Shown one piece after another: positions 11,790 through 24,500 of a DNA stretch of 64,000 nucleotides. A model generated the notes under the pieces. The model was not told the origin of the DNA. It saw only the letters and a list, made by a program, of their open reading frames with translations, and ran no database searches. Each line of letters opens with the position of its first letter. The stretch's first letter is position 1. This stretch comes from Pempheris klunzingeri. Its lineage: Eukaryota; Chordata; Actinopteri; Acropomatiformes; Pempheridae. The position numbers and the translations under genes were made by a program. The stretch lies in assembly GCF_042242105.1 (NCBI RefSeq), contig NC_092019.1:13078328-13142327 (forward strand). Direction: 5' to 3'.

Positions 11790-13960
11790 GCAAGTTTTGG
11801 AGGAGTGGAGGAGCATTGTTTACACTGTGAGTGTTTACTGATGGCGTTACGGCAACCAGCGCTGCTGCTGCTGCCTGGAGCGAGGCCGCATATCCCGGAG
11901 GAGCTTCGGAAGAAACTGCAGCTGCAGGGCTGGAGCCAAGCTCAAGGCAAAGAGGAGGAAATACGAGCCCTCTGTGTCAGCGGTGCTTATGGGGAACGTG
12001 AGGTCTCTGGGGAATAAAATGGACGAGCTCGGCTCGCTGGTGAAAACCCAGAGGGAATACAGCGAGTGCAGCATCACGTGTTTCACGGACACATGGCTGC
12101 ACTCACTCATCCCGGACCACAGCGTGAACGTACCCGGCTTCAGGACGGTTCGGGAGGACAGAGACGTTGTTATGAGCAGCAAGAAGAAGGGAGGCGGGAT
12201 TGGATGAGAGGTGGTGCAATCCCGGGCATGTGCATGTGAAGGAACGTCTCTGTAACCCGGACATTGAACTGCTAACTTTGGGGATGCGCCCGTTTTACCT
12301 GCCTAGAGAGTTCACCTCCGCCATCGTTGTTGCTGTGTACATCCCGCCGTCAGCTGACGGGGGTGGCTATGGACAGACTCAAAATGCCTTTTTCACCATA
12401 ACTGGGGACTTTAATCATGTCACACTGGATAAGACTTTGCCAACTTTTCACCAGTATGTTGACTGCCCCACAAGAGACAATGAGACACTAGACCTCCTGT
12501 GTGCAAATGCAAAGGATGCATAGTGTCACTGCCCTTCTCCCACTCGGCAGAGCAGATCACAACCTGGTGTTATTGTCACCTAAGTATGTCCCCCTCGTTC
12601 TACGCCAGCCTGTGTTCACAAGGACTGTGAGGTGGAGGACCCAGGAGGCCAAGGACTGCTTTGAGACTACAGACCGGGACCTGCTCTGCGAACCACAGCT
12701 TTTAGGGCTGGGGACAGGGACGAGTTGAAGAGGGTGCAGCGAGACCTGAAGGTGAAGCTGAGGGAGTGCAGGGACTCCTACAGGAGGAAGCTGGAGGCCA
12801 AGCTCCAGCAGAACAACACCAAGGAGGTGTGGGCCGGTATGAAGGAGATCACCGGCTTCAAGGTGAAGGACAAAGCACCAGCTGGCAGCGTGGAGAGTGC
12901 CAATGAGCGGAACTGTTTCTTCAACAGGTTTAGTTCAGTCTCCTGCTCCTCCACAGGGCTCTGGTGGGTGATTTTGTAGAGTGGTCTGGTCGGAATCATC
13001 TGCATCTCAATGTGGCCAAGAGCAGGGAGATGGTGGTCGACTTCAGGGAGAAGAGGACAGCTACACAGCCCCTGAAAATCCTGGGAGAGGACATTGCCAC
13101 CGTGGAGGAGTACAAGTACCTGGGCGTCTACATTGACAATGGACTGAACTGGAGGACCAACACTGACGCTGTGTACAAGAAGGGGATGAGCCGCCTCTGC
13201 TTCCTGAGGAATCTCTGATCCTTCAACGTGTGCAGCAAGATGCTGGAGATCTTCTACCAGTCTGTTGTAGCCAGCACCCTGTACTGTGCAGTGGTCTGCT
13301 GGGGGAGCAGCATCACAGCCGGCGACACCAACAGACTGAACAAACTGATTAAGAAGGCCGGCTCTGTGGTTGGCTGCAAACTGGACACTTTCGACAATCC
13401 TGACCACCCACTGCACCCACTACTGGATAGACAGCGGAGCAGACAGACTGGTTCAGCTCCGCTGTCACAAGGACAGATTCAGAAAATCTTTTCTGCCAAC
13501 AGCCATAACAATGTTCAATAACTCACCTCTGGCTGGCAGAGAGCTCTCAGCACCATCTGCCATTTAACATTAACATGTAACTCCTGTACTTAAAAACTAG
13601 AACAACAGTTTTTACTTAACTTGCACTATGGTGTTACTCTGCTCTTACATCTGGTACTCTTATAGGGTATATTACATACACTTGCACATATTACATTGTA
13701 TTTATTACCTTTATTTAGTTATTTATTACCTTTACTACATTTTGTACATTATATTTTTATCTATCTATTCAGTTATTCAAATTCATCATGTGCAGTTTAT
13801 TTATCCTCTATCTGTATAAATGGAGGTTGTATATAGTGTATTTCTGTTTGTAGTATGTTTATGTCATTTATGTCTCTATATCTCTTTTTTTCCCTGCTAT
13901 TGAGCTGCTATGACACGTGAATTTAATAAAGTTTATCTTATCTTGTGTTATCTTATCTTA
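11790..13960 (+). mobile_element. Degraded L2/Rex1-like non-LTR retrotransposon (LINE)
   Basis: Endonuclease-like coding starts near 11980 (GNVRSLGNKMDELGSLV, then FTDTWLHSLIPDHSVNVPGF) and breaks into several frames. A stretch near 12725-12900 (LRECRDSYRRKLEAKLQQ) is the usual region ahead of the reverse transcriptase. The sequence then jumps near 12960-12985 to the C-terminal RT region (HLHLNVAKSREMVVDFREK, YLGVYIDNGLNW, LYCAVVCWGSS, DTNRLNKLIKKAGSVVG). The RT core with its YxDD motif, roughly 1 kb, is deleted. The AT-rich 3' UTR ends with AATAAA and short TTATC/CTTAT tail repeats at about 13924-13960, as in CR1/L2-type elements. It is non-functional. The 5' boundary is uncertain. Confidence 0.8.
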
Positions 13961-14629
13961 ACGGGACAGATCAAGATAGGGCTTCCTTTTCTGAATGGTG
14001 GTATGTCCTGGTAACAGTAATGCAATTACCAATAGCAATTAAAGTCTTAACTAAATTAAATAACATTTTAATGGATAAAATCTGGGAAAATCCTCCCTGA
14101 GACACAATTGAATAATACTGCATGACATTCAGTGCTTTTATCTTCTGGCAAAAATAAAAAGTATCAGCCACTCGGTGGTGCTATTACTGCATGAGATGTA
14201 GGATCTCCTTCACAGAGATGCACCTACTGTAAAATCCCATTATTACAGTAACTGGAAACCTCCATAAACTGATAATAAAAAATATTTACATATTTGGTGG
14301 GCCACTCTATTGCTTAAATATGATTTAGACATTTTCTTCTGTTGTGTCCTACATTTTTTGTAATTCTTGCATTTTCATGTGCGACATTCTTTGTAGATAC
14401 AGATATGTGCTGTGAAGTTTCTTACACAGAGTGTCCCATCCATAACATGCAGTATTGTTGTACATTAGAATTAGGAAGCATGGGCGCCTGATTATAGTTA
14501 CATACAACGTAGCCAGATATAACTATATAACTAATTTTGATCCAAACCAGCTAAAATGTTTTAAAATAGCAAAGTTGTCTCATCAAAAAGTGGGGGTGCA
14601 AAAACACACATTTGCTGCCATGAATTACC
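13961..14629. other. Intergenic, nothing recognised
   Basis: AT-rich sequence downstream of the LINE tail. No exon, RNA gene or repeat family was recognised on either strand. Confidence 0.4.
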
Positions 14630-14815
14630 AAACCATAGCATAGATTACCATAGAATACTCCAAACCATTAAATACCATAGACTACATAAGATACCATACA
14701 ATACAATAAAATGCCAGTACCATACATTACATTACCGTACCATACCATAGAATACCAGAGATTGCTGTACTGTACCATATGATACCACAGATTACCATAG
14801 AATACCACGTACTGA
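14630..14815. repeat. Degenerate minisatellite of ACCATAGA/ATACCAT-type units
   Basis: About 185 bp made of imperfect units around ACCATAGAAT, TACCATACA and CAGATTACCATAGAATACC. Unit length varies around 10 bp. The block stops before normal sequence resumes at about 14816. No larger element surrounds it. Confidence 0.7.
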
Positions 14816-14847
14816 CAAACACTGAACACATTTTGAATGTAAGTATA

Positions 14848-14911
14848 TTTTATTTGGCATTTTATTTTTACAAGTAGAAGGAGGTAGCTTCCCTTTGGTT
14901 AACAATTTATT
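14848..14911 (-). terminator. Candidate poly(A) signals of gene B
   Basis: Three minus-strand AATAAA hexamers (plus-strand TTTATT at 14848, 14861 and 14906) lie about 380-445 nt beyond the stop codon at 15294. This is a plausible 3' UTR length. Confidence 0.4.
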
Positions 14912-15293
14912 ACAACACCTCGTTTTTATCTCAGTTTATATACCTAAAATATACTTTAAAATCTGCAGTATAATCTCATAGCATCATGCAATAATGATTG
15001 AAGCGTAGGCTCTGCTGTAGATACTCATCAATCTCCCTGCGGGTAATTTGTCGTTAATGTAGTGTAACAGTAACACACTGAGTTTCAAGATTCAAAGCAC
15101 GCTAGATATAAAGACTTTTTCTTTTTACAAATCCATCAACAATTATAGTTAACCCTTTGCTTCTTAGCCCCAAACATGTATCTTTAACAATAAGAAATGT
15201 AAAAAAAGAGAATAAAAGCTATTAGCTGTGAGAGTCATTATTAAGGTCAACTAAAGGCACAAGTGAGAGGAAACAAATGCTTCCTGTGAGCCT

Positions 15294-16555
15294 TCAGTCC
15301 TCAGTATCATCCTGTGGTATCGGCAGCTCCCCAGTAGCATGTTTTATGTAATGCAGATGCAGCTTTGCCACTTCGTCAAAGCCCATGTCACATTCACAAC
15401 ACTCCCACTCCCAATACTTATGCTCCGTGTATGTGTCATTTTCTTGTAACTCGCTCTCGTCCAGCTCCTGTCCTGTCAGCGGCTGCACGGTTTCTGATTT
15501 TGACTCATCGGGCGGATCTGGTCCAGCCGATCCGGGAGGATTTGAAAGCTTGAAGTGATGCACAGGCTCCCCACAATCCAACTCTTCAAAGTTTGCATGA
15601 TCCCCAAACTCAGCATCCTCCCATGGCTCTTGAGTTTCACTGTTCTCCACGCGTTCTTCCTTTCCTAGCAGCTCCTCCATGTCTGTATCCATAACTGGAT
15701 CCTCTTTACCACGGGCCAGAATGAGTCTCTTCTTTTTAATGATTCGCTCCTTTGCAATAATCGCAGAATTCCCCAGAGACATCCCGCTGACTCTAAGATG
15801 ACTTTTTCGGTGTGAAATTAGATTTTCGGGGTGAGAAAAGCTCTTCCCACACAGTGTGCACTGGTGAGGTTCTGCTCCAGTGGGGGTGTTGTAGTGATGT
15901 TGCCTCAAGCTGTGACTCTGCAGGTGTTTATCAAGAGACTCTTCATCTCTAAACCCTTTGGCACAACTCAAACACCAAAATGGATTCTCTCTATGGAGAT
16001 CAACGTGAACCATCCATGACTTTTGAGAAGTAAAGTCTTTGTTACACTGATCACATCGGGCGGGTTTTGATTCAAGTGATCTGCGTGACCTGTGAGTCCT
16101 CAGGTGACCAAGGAGCCGTGCTCGCCTGATGAATGACATCCCACAGTACGGACAGTCATATTGATTCAAATTGTGGACGTTCTTTGTTGCAGGTATCCGT
16201 TTTTCATGCAGCAGTTGGTGTTTTCTAAATGAAACCAAGTACGTATAAACCTTCCCACAGATGGAGCAAGAATAAACCTTTCCAAGTTTCTTCATCGTTG
16301 AGGCTCCAGCGCCTTGCGTTTGCGATGAACTCATGTCATAACCATGCGCATCAGCGTCTATGTCTTCATCTAGGTTTTCTCCATCTTCCAGCTCTGCTTC
16401 AAGATTCCTCTCGTCTACCACCTGAGCTTCTGCTTCTTCTTCCTCCTCCTCCTCCTCCTCCTCTTCAAGGGCATGCTGGTGCAGGTGAGTCTTGAAGAAT
16501 TCCCAGTGCGTGAACTTCAGTCCACAATCCTCACATGCAAGGCTGCCCTGATTGA
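15294..16555 (-). CDS. C2H2 zinc-finger exon (gene B); first exon not found, possibly an alternative last exon of gene C
   Basis: The exon begins after a clear acceptor (TTTTTCTTGTTTTGTAG) at 16556 and is open to the stop at 15294, about 419 residues. It holds seven C2H2 fingers: CEDCGLKFTHWEFF first, a long Glu run encoded by a GAG/GAA repeat, five fingers (YSCSICGK, YDCPYCGM, ARCDQCNK, FWCLSCAK, HQCTLCGK), an acidic tail region, and a last finger CCECDMGF ending HLHYIKHATGE. The acceptor is phase 1. No ATG-bearing exon or CpG-rich promoter is visible in 16.56-18.59 kb. The only phase-1 donor I can point to upstream is gene C exon 1 (25471), and joining them would give about 458 aa. The product is probably a nuclear DNA-binding regulator. 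Confidence 0.75.
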
Positions 16556-18596
16556 CTACAAAACAAGAAAAAAAAGACCATTTTAGATGTTAGAATACAG
16601 GTCATGTGCCATTTTATTTACCAAGTTATGAGTGTATAAAATAAACTAGCAAACATCTTCTGATTTTTTTCATGAACTAATGTCTCTCTATTTGCTAAAT
16701 GTGGAAAAAGCTTGATGATTTACTGGTAAATTTACCAGATTGATTACAGCAGGTAAAACTTACAAGACTGAGTTGTGGCTCTTCTCTTCGTTCACAGATG
16801 GGGTTGAATTTCAAATCAACTCTTAACACTCTTCATAAAATGAATTCAGTCTGAGGGCATTGTACATTGAAACCTTTCTTTAAATCTTTGCTGGTCATGT
16901 CTGTAAAGCAAGTAGATTATCTGAGACTCTACTGTGGAGCCTGAAGAGTGCCACTTCAATAATTCTGCTACCGAAACTGGTCTGTGGGTTGGACTTGTTT
17001 TCAGGTGGCACATTGGTTACATATTTTTAAATTAAGAAAAGCTGTCTTTCCATTTAAGAAATGACAAAATAGAAATATTAAGGATTAAGCAGAAAATAAA
17101 CTGTGAGATTGATGATCTGAAGACAGTAAATAGAACAGCGCCTTTAATTGAAGTCTTAATAATTAATGGTGCAATTACATCATAAAGTTAAACTATTAAT
17201 TGATCATTTATTCACAGAATAGGTTAACATAGTGGTTATTATTATAATCGTAATTGAATGTGTTTTTGAGGTTTGTGATGCATTAGCTAATTTTAATTTG
17301 ATCATAATTTAACATTATAAGTCTACAACTATTCTGGTGGCACCCTCCAGGCTCCACATCCACAATGTGCTGTGTATGAAACAGGTCAACTCCTTCTGAT
17401 ATGAAGACTGATGATAAATGAACAGAAAAAAACAATTTTTAAGAGTTTCATGTACATTGATAAAAGTAATGCTGTTTTTATCAACATTCCTTGAAAAAAA
17501 GAAAACCCTAATACACGGTCAGTCTGACGATTCCACAAACACAGAACGACCAAACTCAGGCTGAATTAATCACACAACCCAGTACTTCACGCTTAAATTG
17601 ATCAATTTATTTTTAGGTTTTTAGAGAACTTTTTCTTCATTGTTTCAGAAACAGCAGGTTAAACAAGTTGTTAAAGGGTGTACTTGTAACCTAGAGAAAA
17701 AAAGACTTTCATAAATTAATATAGTCAAGTAACATCTCTTGTAAAATACAAATACTTTTTTCCACTACATAAGTGGTACAGTAAACTAACAACTATGTTT
17801 AAGTAATGAATACTCTTCCCACAACATAGAAATATAACGCTGGAAAGGAAAGAACATGAGAGCTTCAATATCAGTTAATGAAGAAAATTGTATGTTAAGA
17901 TACAATTCTGTTTTATGGTAATACCTGTCTGAAAAGTTCAACATAAGAGTATTTTAACCAATTCACATAAACAGTGCACATTATTGAATTTCATATAGCT
18001 TCCATATGTTAACTCACCAAACCGCAGGTGTTGAAAATGACAACAGCAGAATTAGCACGTATTCATTGTGTAAAATTATTTCATTGTCTTCATAAGCTTT
18101 GCAATAAGTAGTGTGTCAACAGCACTTTTCATTTCTCAGGATATTTCTAAATGAACATGCATAAATGTCTGTAAGTCTTTAATATATCTAGATATGAACT
18201 ACCATACTTGAGTCATTGAGCCCCAAGTTGACTAACAAGGTTCAACTGACACTCACGACGCCTCCCGTTCAAAACAGGGTCAAATCAAATGGCTCAAACT
18301 AAACATTTATGAGATCTCAACACAAGTTTATAAAAGGTTCTTCTTTAACATTTGTACACATACTAATCCAGTGTAAAGGAAAGCCTGAGAAAACGAAAAT
18401 AACCTAAGGAACTGAGCTTTATATATTAAGAATCTAAAATAATACAGAAATAAGGAAAGCATGTTTCTACTGAGCCTAAACAAAAAGGTCTAAAAAGGAA
18501 TTTTGTGGCTTAACACATTTTAGTAGTTTGGCAACCTCCAAAAGAAACAAAACTCCACAATCTACAGTGTCTTCATAGGAGTCTTTTCCAGGTGGT
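16556..18596. other. AT-rich interval between B and C; 3' UTR of gene C, no promoter-like sequence
   Basis: Mostly AT-rich with no CpG cluster and no convincing coding exon. The upper part should be the gene C 3' UTR; a minus-strand AATAAA lies at 17606-17611. The lower part would be intron if B is spliced to an upstream exon. Confidence 0.45.
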
Positions 18597-21500
18597 CTAA
18601 TACACTCCTCGGGCATGTTCAATATAGTGCTGGTGCAAATCAGTTTCTTGACAAAAAGTAGTTCCACATTCAAGGCAAGTAAGGCCATTAGTATCTCCTG
18701 ATGAGACAGCAGCGGGGGCATCACTCTGCCTTTTGTAATCACCGATACATTCCTGGTGATGGTCGATAAGGTCCTGTATTTCACTGAAGGTCCTGGGGCA
18801 AATGGAGCAATGATACGAGTCATTGCTACAGTGCTGAGTTGCGTGTTTTTGTAATGCAGTTGGTGAAAGAAAGGCTTTGCCACAATGTTGGCACTTATGG
18901 CTACTTTGTGACTGGCTGTCTGGGTTCAGTGTGGGGGGTGGGAGGGACTTCACTCTGGTGTCAGCAGAGGGGATGTTGGGTTGTAGAGGTTTTGAGGTCA
19001 TAGCAGCACTGAGCCTGTAGCGAACCTCATTCGGGAGACGACAGCGGACTTCATCATGCCAGGCGAGGTGTTGCTGTAGCTGATTCTCAGTCCAAAAACC
19101 GTGGCAGCACAGGGCGCAACAATAAGGCCGACTCTTTGCCTTGGTCTTATGGGTTCTTAATTGTTCCTCTGTTTGGAAAGCTTTCCCACACTTATCACAC
19201 TTGAAGAGGCATATGGCTGTATGCTCTGACAGACGGCTAAGAGTTGGGGAAACCTCGGCTGTAGTTTGCATCTCCTGTTTAGACTCAAGCTTCACCTCAA
19301 GGCATACTTTCTTATGGGCAAGGAGGGCCCCGGTAGAGCTGAACTGCTCCCCACAGTCAAGGCATGAAACATATTTAACGGGCAGGAGGTCTGATCTCAT
19401 TTTCTTCTTTGCTCCGTTATCAAGGCTACTTTTCACTGTCACCGTAGCGTTGTTTACAGCTGGTGAATCTTCTGTCTTTTTCACTTCACTGCTTGAGGCA
19501 ACGGACTCAGTTTTTAAACTCAAAGGAACCTCATTTTTGCCTTTTCCCTTTGAGTGAGCCTGCCACTTATGGGCACGCAAACCTCTTGCTTTAGTAAAAG
19601 TCAAAGAGCAGAGGGGACACTGGTGAGCTTTAGACTTCAGTGTTGATGACATGGACTCACTCCCACTGAAGCTGGCATCAGCCTGTTCCAGGTCCTGCTC
19701 TGCCAAGGTGAGCCCGTCACCTTGATCTGCAGCTTCCAAAGCCTGACTGTGTTCATTTTCAGAGTGGGTGGCTAAAGGTGAACCTTGAACAAATGTTTTA
19801 GTAGATTCTGGACACAAAAACTCAGATTTTTCCAGGGTGCTGCTGCTGCTCTCCGCACTTTTGTTAACATCAGGCTCTGGCCCAGTTTTGATTTGACAAT
19901 GAGGATTAAACATCTGGTGACGCTGAAGAACACAATGGTTAAAAAACTGTTTTCCACATTTGTGGCACTGGAAAGGTCCGCCCTCCGCCTTGTGGCCAAC
20001 AGATTTCAAATCATCATCTTTTAGCAAGGACCGTGACCATTTCTTGTCTTTGTGCCATCGTTTGTGGGAGCCGAGGGCAGAGTTGGACCTGAATCGCCTT
20101 CCACATTCAGTGCAGTGAAATAGTCCTTTACTTGACTCTTCCTGTTTAGATTTCTTTAGCCTTATAGAGATGGCCAATTTTTCTACAGGTTTGTAACCCT
20201 CAGCATGAACTCTTTTATGAAAATTCAAAGCTCCTATCACTGAAAAACTTCTGTCACACTTTGTGCATTTGTATTTCAAATCAGTTGCACTTGGGTTTTC
20301 TGAGTTGCCTGCAGCTGTTTGATTTTCAATCTCCCCACTGTCCATTTCATCCTTTATTTCAGTCTTCACTGTTATTTGCTCAGAGCTTTCCCTTTTGCTG
20401 ACATCCATAACATCCCTGTGCAATTTTTGAGGAGCACTATTTTCTGAGAATTCTGTCTTACAATCTGCTTGACTATCTCTTTTAATGCAAAGCTTTTGAT
20501 GAGCCCTCAAAGAGGCCTTGTTGTTGAAATGTGCGCGGCAAGTTGCACATTGGAGATCCTCCAGCGTGACAGTAGACCTTGGTGATGATGGCGAGTGCCC
20601 AGTCTCGTACCCATGGCTTTTCATGTGAAACTGAAGTGCTTTGGCCCGTGAAAACAGCTTCCCGCAGTCAGGACAGCTGTATGTGTTCTTTTTTAGCTGC
20701 TCAACCTGATGCTGAAAAGACTTAATAGGTGGTGGGAGCTGGTCACTATGCACAACCTGGTGTCTGAGGAGGCTGGAAAAGAGACGGAATGACCTGTTGC
20801 AGAGTTCACATTTGTGATTTCCATTTTCATGTTTTCGCATATGCAATGCCATAATGCCCTTGTGACGGAACTTCCTACCGCACACTGGACATGCAACCTT
20901 AAGACTGGAGCGTGGCTGTCCATTAACAGAGTGCAAAGATCCTGCAACACCTTTTCTGATCCTCAAATCTGCACACTGAGTCTGACTTTGCTTGTGGTGG
21001 GAGTAAGCTCCAAGAGACCAAAAACCCTTCCCGCACTTTTCACAATGATAAATCTTTGGGCCAAGAAGGGTTTTCTTTGGATTGTACTCTTTCTTAAGGC
21101 CTGAAATGTTTTCCTTCTTTTGTGCAGGGCAGTTTTTCATATGGTTAAACAAGCTAGTGGCATGCGAATAAGACATCATGCAGTCTGGGCATTGGAATTG
21201 TTTTCTTTTGGGATGATGCAACTGATGAGAGACTAAAGCAGACAAACGTGAGAAGCATTTACCACACTCATTGCATGTCAAACTTTTCTTCTCTAATCCC
21301 CCTGCCTGGTGCAATACATCATGGCTTGTGATTTTATTCCTGTGTTGTTGTATGTGACTACAGTGTGCTGCATAGCTACTGGCTTCATGGCCACATGTGT
21401 CACATGTGTAAACGGCCACTGACTGACCTTGAGTCTGCCGTCTCCTCTTATGAATGCCGTGCCACATTCTGTGAACGCGCAGTGATGAAGCACTAGAAAA

Positions 21501-24500
21501 CCAGCGGTAACACTCTGGACAATCAAATCTCTCCCCTGTAGTTTTACTCTCAGCTTCCCTTGCTATCGGTGCACAATGCTCGTCGACTTGCTCAAAGTCA
21601 ATCTGCACAATCTTCAAATCCATCTCTGGTTTCGAAACAACACTAATGGGGGACAGTCCGGAGTCAAAGTCATCTCTTACTTCCTGATCTGATTCACACA
21701 GCAGCTCCAGATCAGGATTCGGGTCTTGGATGGGCTCGTCCTCAGATTCACTTGCACTGATCACCTGCACATTAAAGTCACCAGGTTCATAGCTCTCCAT
21801 GTCTTCATCAGTCTCATTTGCAAAGGAGTCTTCTTCAGCAACGCTGGTAGAGAGCATATTCTCAGACTCCACTTGTTCTTGCTCAGTCGCTTTTATTTCG
21901 GTTTCCAAAATCTTCTGTTGAGGTAGCTGAGAGGTGTGCATCTGGGCCTCCTTTTCAGTTTCTCTGAAAACATCCGTGTGATGAAGCTGATGGGAGTGAA
22001 GCGCTGAAGCCCTGGAAAACTTGAGCCCACAATCTTTACATTCAAACGCTTTCTTCTGCAGCTGACACACTTGATGAAGAAACGACTTGGCTGGAGTCTC
22101 GTCACTGTGCGCCGTGCGCTGATGCCTGTAGTAGAACGTTAGGGTCATAAACTCTTTTCCACACTCTTCACATGGGAACCTTTTTGCAGAATCATTCGAG
22201 TGATTAGCATGCCATCGCTGATGGTTGAAAAGGGCAATATGGCCATTGAAAGACTTCTTACATTCACTACAGTAAAACTCATTGCAGCTTTTCTTTGGTT
22301 TTTCTTTCATTTCTTCCGGAGAGCATTGACTGTTGCGGCTGAATCGCTGGTGTGTTTTAAGGCGCAACAGTGCAGTGAAAGCTTTACCACATGAACACTT
22401 GAAAAGTTTTTCAGGAGTGTCATCTGCCTGGTTTTCAATGGGTTTGGCTTCAACTTGTGACTCGTCGGTATGAACTGCATCTCCTGAACTCCTGTTTCGT
22501 GACTTTACTAACTTTTCCTCATGACAGCGACGGTGTGCGTCAAGAGCTGAAGCGCGAGAATAATTGCGCCCACAAGACTCACACTGAAATGACTTTTTTT
22601 TCAAATGTTCAAGGTCATGAAAAACTGACTTGGAGGCTTGTCTGTGTGAGCGCTGATGGTTGAGAAAGTGTCCGATCACACCATAACATTTCCCACACTC
22701 TGGACATTCATAGGTGTGCTGCTTTGTTATCCCAGAAATTATTTGAATACTAGACTCCTTTTGGGAGGTTTGACCATGGTTATTCTCCATGTGTGAGTGG
22801 AGCTCGCTGGGGTCAGCAAATGAGAGTGAACATAAAGTACAGAAATTAGTGGTTTCATTGTCCTTTTCTGCATCATTTAAACCATCAACCTGGTCATCTA
22901 AAAACATGCTTTCTTGCGGATGCTGTTGTCGATGCTCCAAGTAGGTTGCCTCCTCTCTGAAAGCTTCTCCGCAATCCCGACAGCAGAAAACCCCAACCCC
23001 TAAAAATAGAGAGGGGAAAATAGGGGGTCAAAGCCACTCCTGTTTCCAGAGAAAGACAGAAAAAAACCCACAAATCACAAAACACAGGTGCAAATTATGT
23101 CTTTATTTTAAAGCTGATTTAGAGTTTACAGTATTATCACAAAAGAAGGCTTGCCAAACAAAATGACCCAAATTTGGTTTTGGAAATGTATCTTTGCCCT
23201 TAAAAACAAAACACTGTTTATTACAGAAGGTCTAATACATGTAGTGCTTGAACCAAATCACCTCTATGAAGTTCAATCTTTTGGTTATTTGACAGGATTT
23301 CTGCAAAACTTACAACTACATACATGCTCTGTTTACCTACTTCGACTGCTTTACTTTCCCTTGTAAAACACCCAAGAAAACAAATTTTTTTAAATCGCTG
23401 AACCAGAATTAACAGTATAACAGACTGCTGCTATGAACGCAGTTCTGATAGCAGAAGCAATAAAATCTTTTTTAAATCAATATTATTACTTATTTCTTTA
23501 GTAACAAGCCATGTAATAAGTGCAGTAAGGTACAGTAAGCAGCAGTCATTATTGCAAAACGTACCCTGACAGGGTGACGCAGGAGCAGAGGGGTCTTGAA
23601 TCGCACTGAAGGGCTTCGTTTACAAAAATCATTACTGTAAATCATCCCTTAGTTGAAGCTGTTATTGATAGAGGTTGACTCAGGTTAAACCTTTAGTCTG
23701 GGATCACACCAGCGAGTACAAAAGAAAGTAACAACATTCAAAATATTCTAAAGCTGGCCTTCAAGTGGCACTTGTCGCGTTTTTGACACAGAATGTTAAA
23801 TGCACTTAGAGCGCAAGCAGATAGAATAATAAGAACATTGTTGTCTCTTGCCTGACAACAGAAATAGATGCCACAAAACTCCCTATTGTTCTGTTTTCAA
23901 CAACAGTAAATGCTTTTGTTTTCTGCTTGTTTTCCATTAAAAATGTCAGTGTAGTTATCAACAATCAGAATATTTCAATTTAAATCCAAGTTTAACATCT
24001 GTGGGTTGTCGTTGTGCACTATTCCCACCGACAGTCTACAAAAAACAAGCTCAACGCAAGCCCATTTAAAGTCATTATGACAATCAAAATTCAAGTCTAT
24101 AAGACCTTTGCTTAATCTCTCCAAAGCATCATATGAGGGTATTCAGGGTAAACAGTTATACAATCTGATCCTTACAGGGAGCACACATATATTTAAGTCA
24201 CCATTATTCATCATATCCTGATAAAGGATATTCAACAGTACATTCAAAATGTTATCTACAGGGGGCAGTAGTACTCTTATGTTGCACTGTATGTTAGTTT
24301 TGCATTTACATGTAAAGCATACCGTCTATCACTGAACTAATCCCCCTGCAAATATTACTTAATGTATATATTATATAATAATATATTGATATAATATAAT
24401 ATATAATACAGCCCCATGATGCAGAGCAGTACACATTAGATATGTAGAAATGAAAAAAGACTACATTCAATTTGCTATATGGTTTGTGGCTCAGAAAATA

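Noticed and set aside
12778-13416. 212-aa minus-strand open frame
   Set aside because: Antisense to the LINE reverse-transcriptase region; no independent features.
18597-22999. Tandem repeats in gene C as a CRISPR-like or satellite array
   Set aside because: The periodicity is that of C2H2 finger coding sequence, with diverged units and an open frame.
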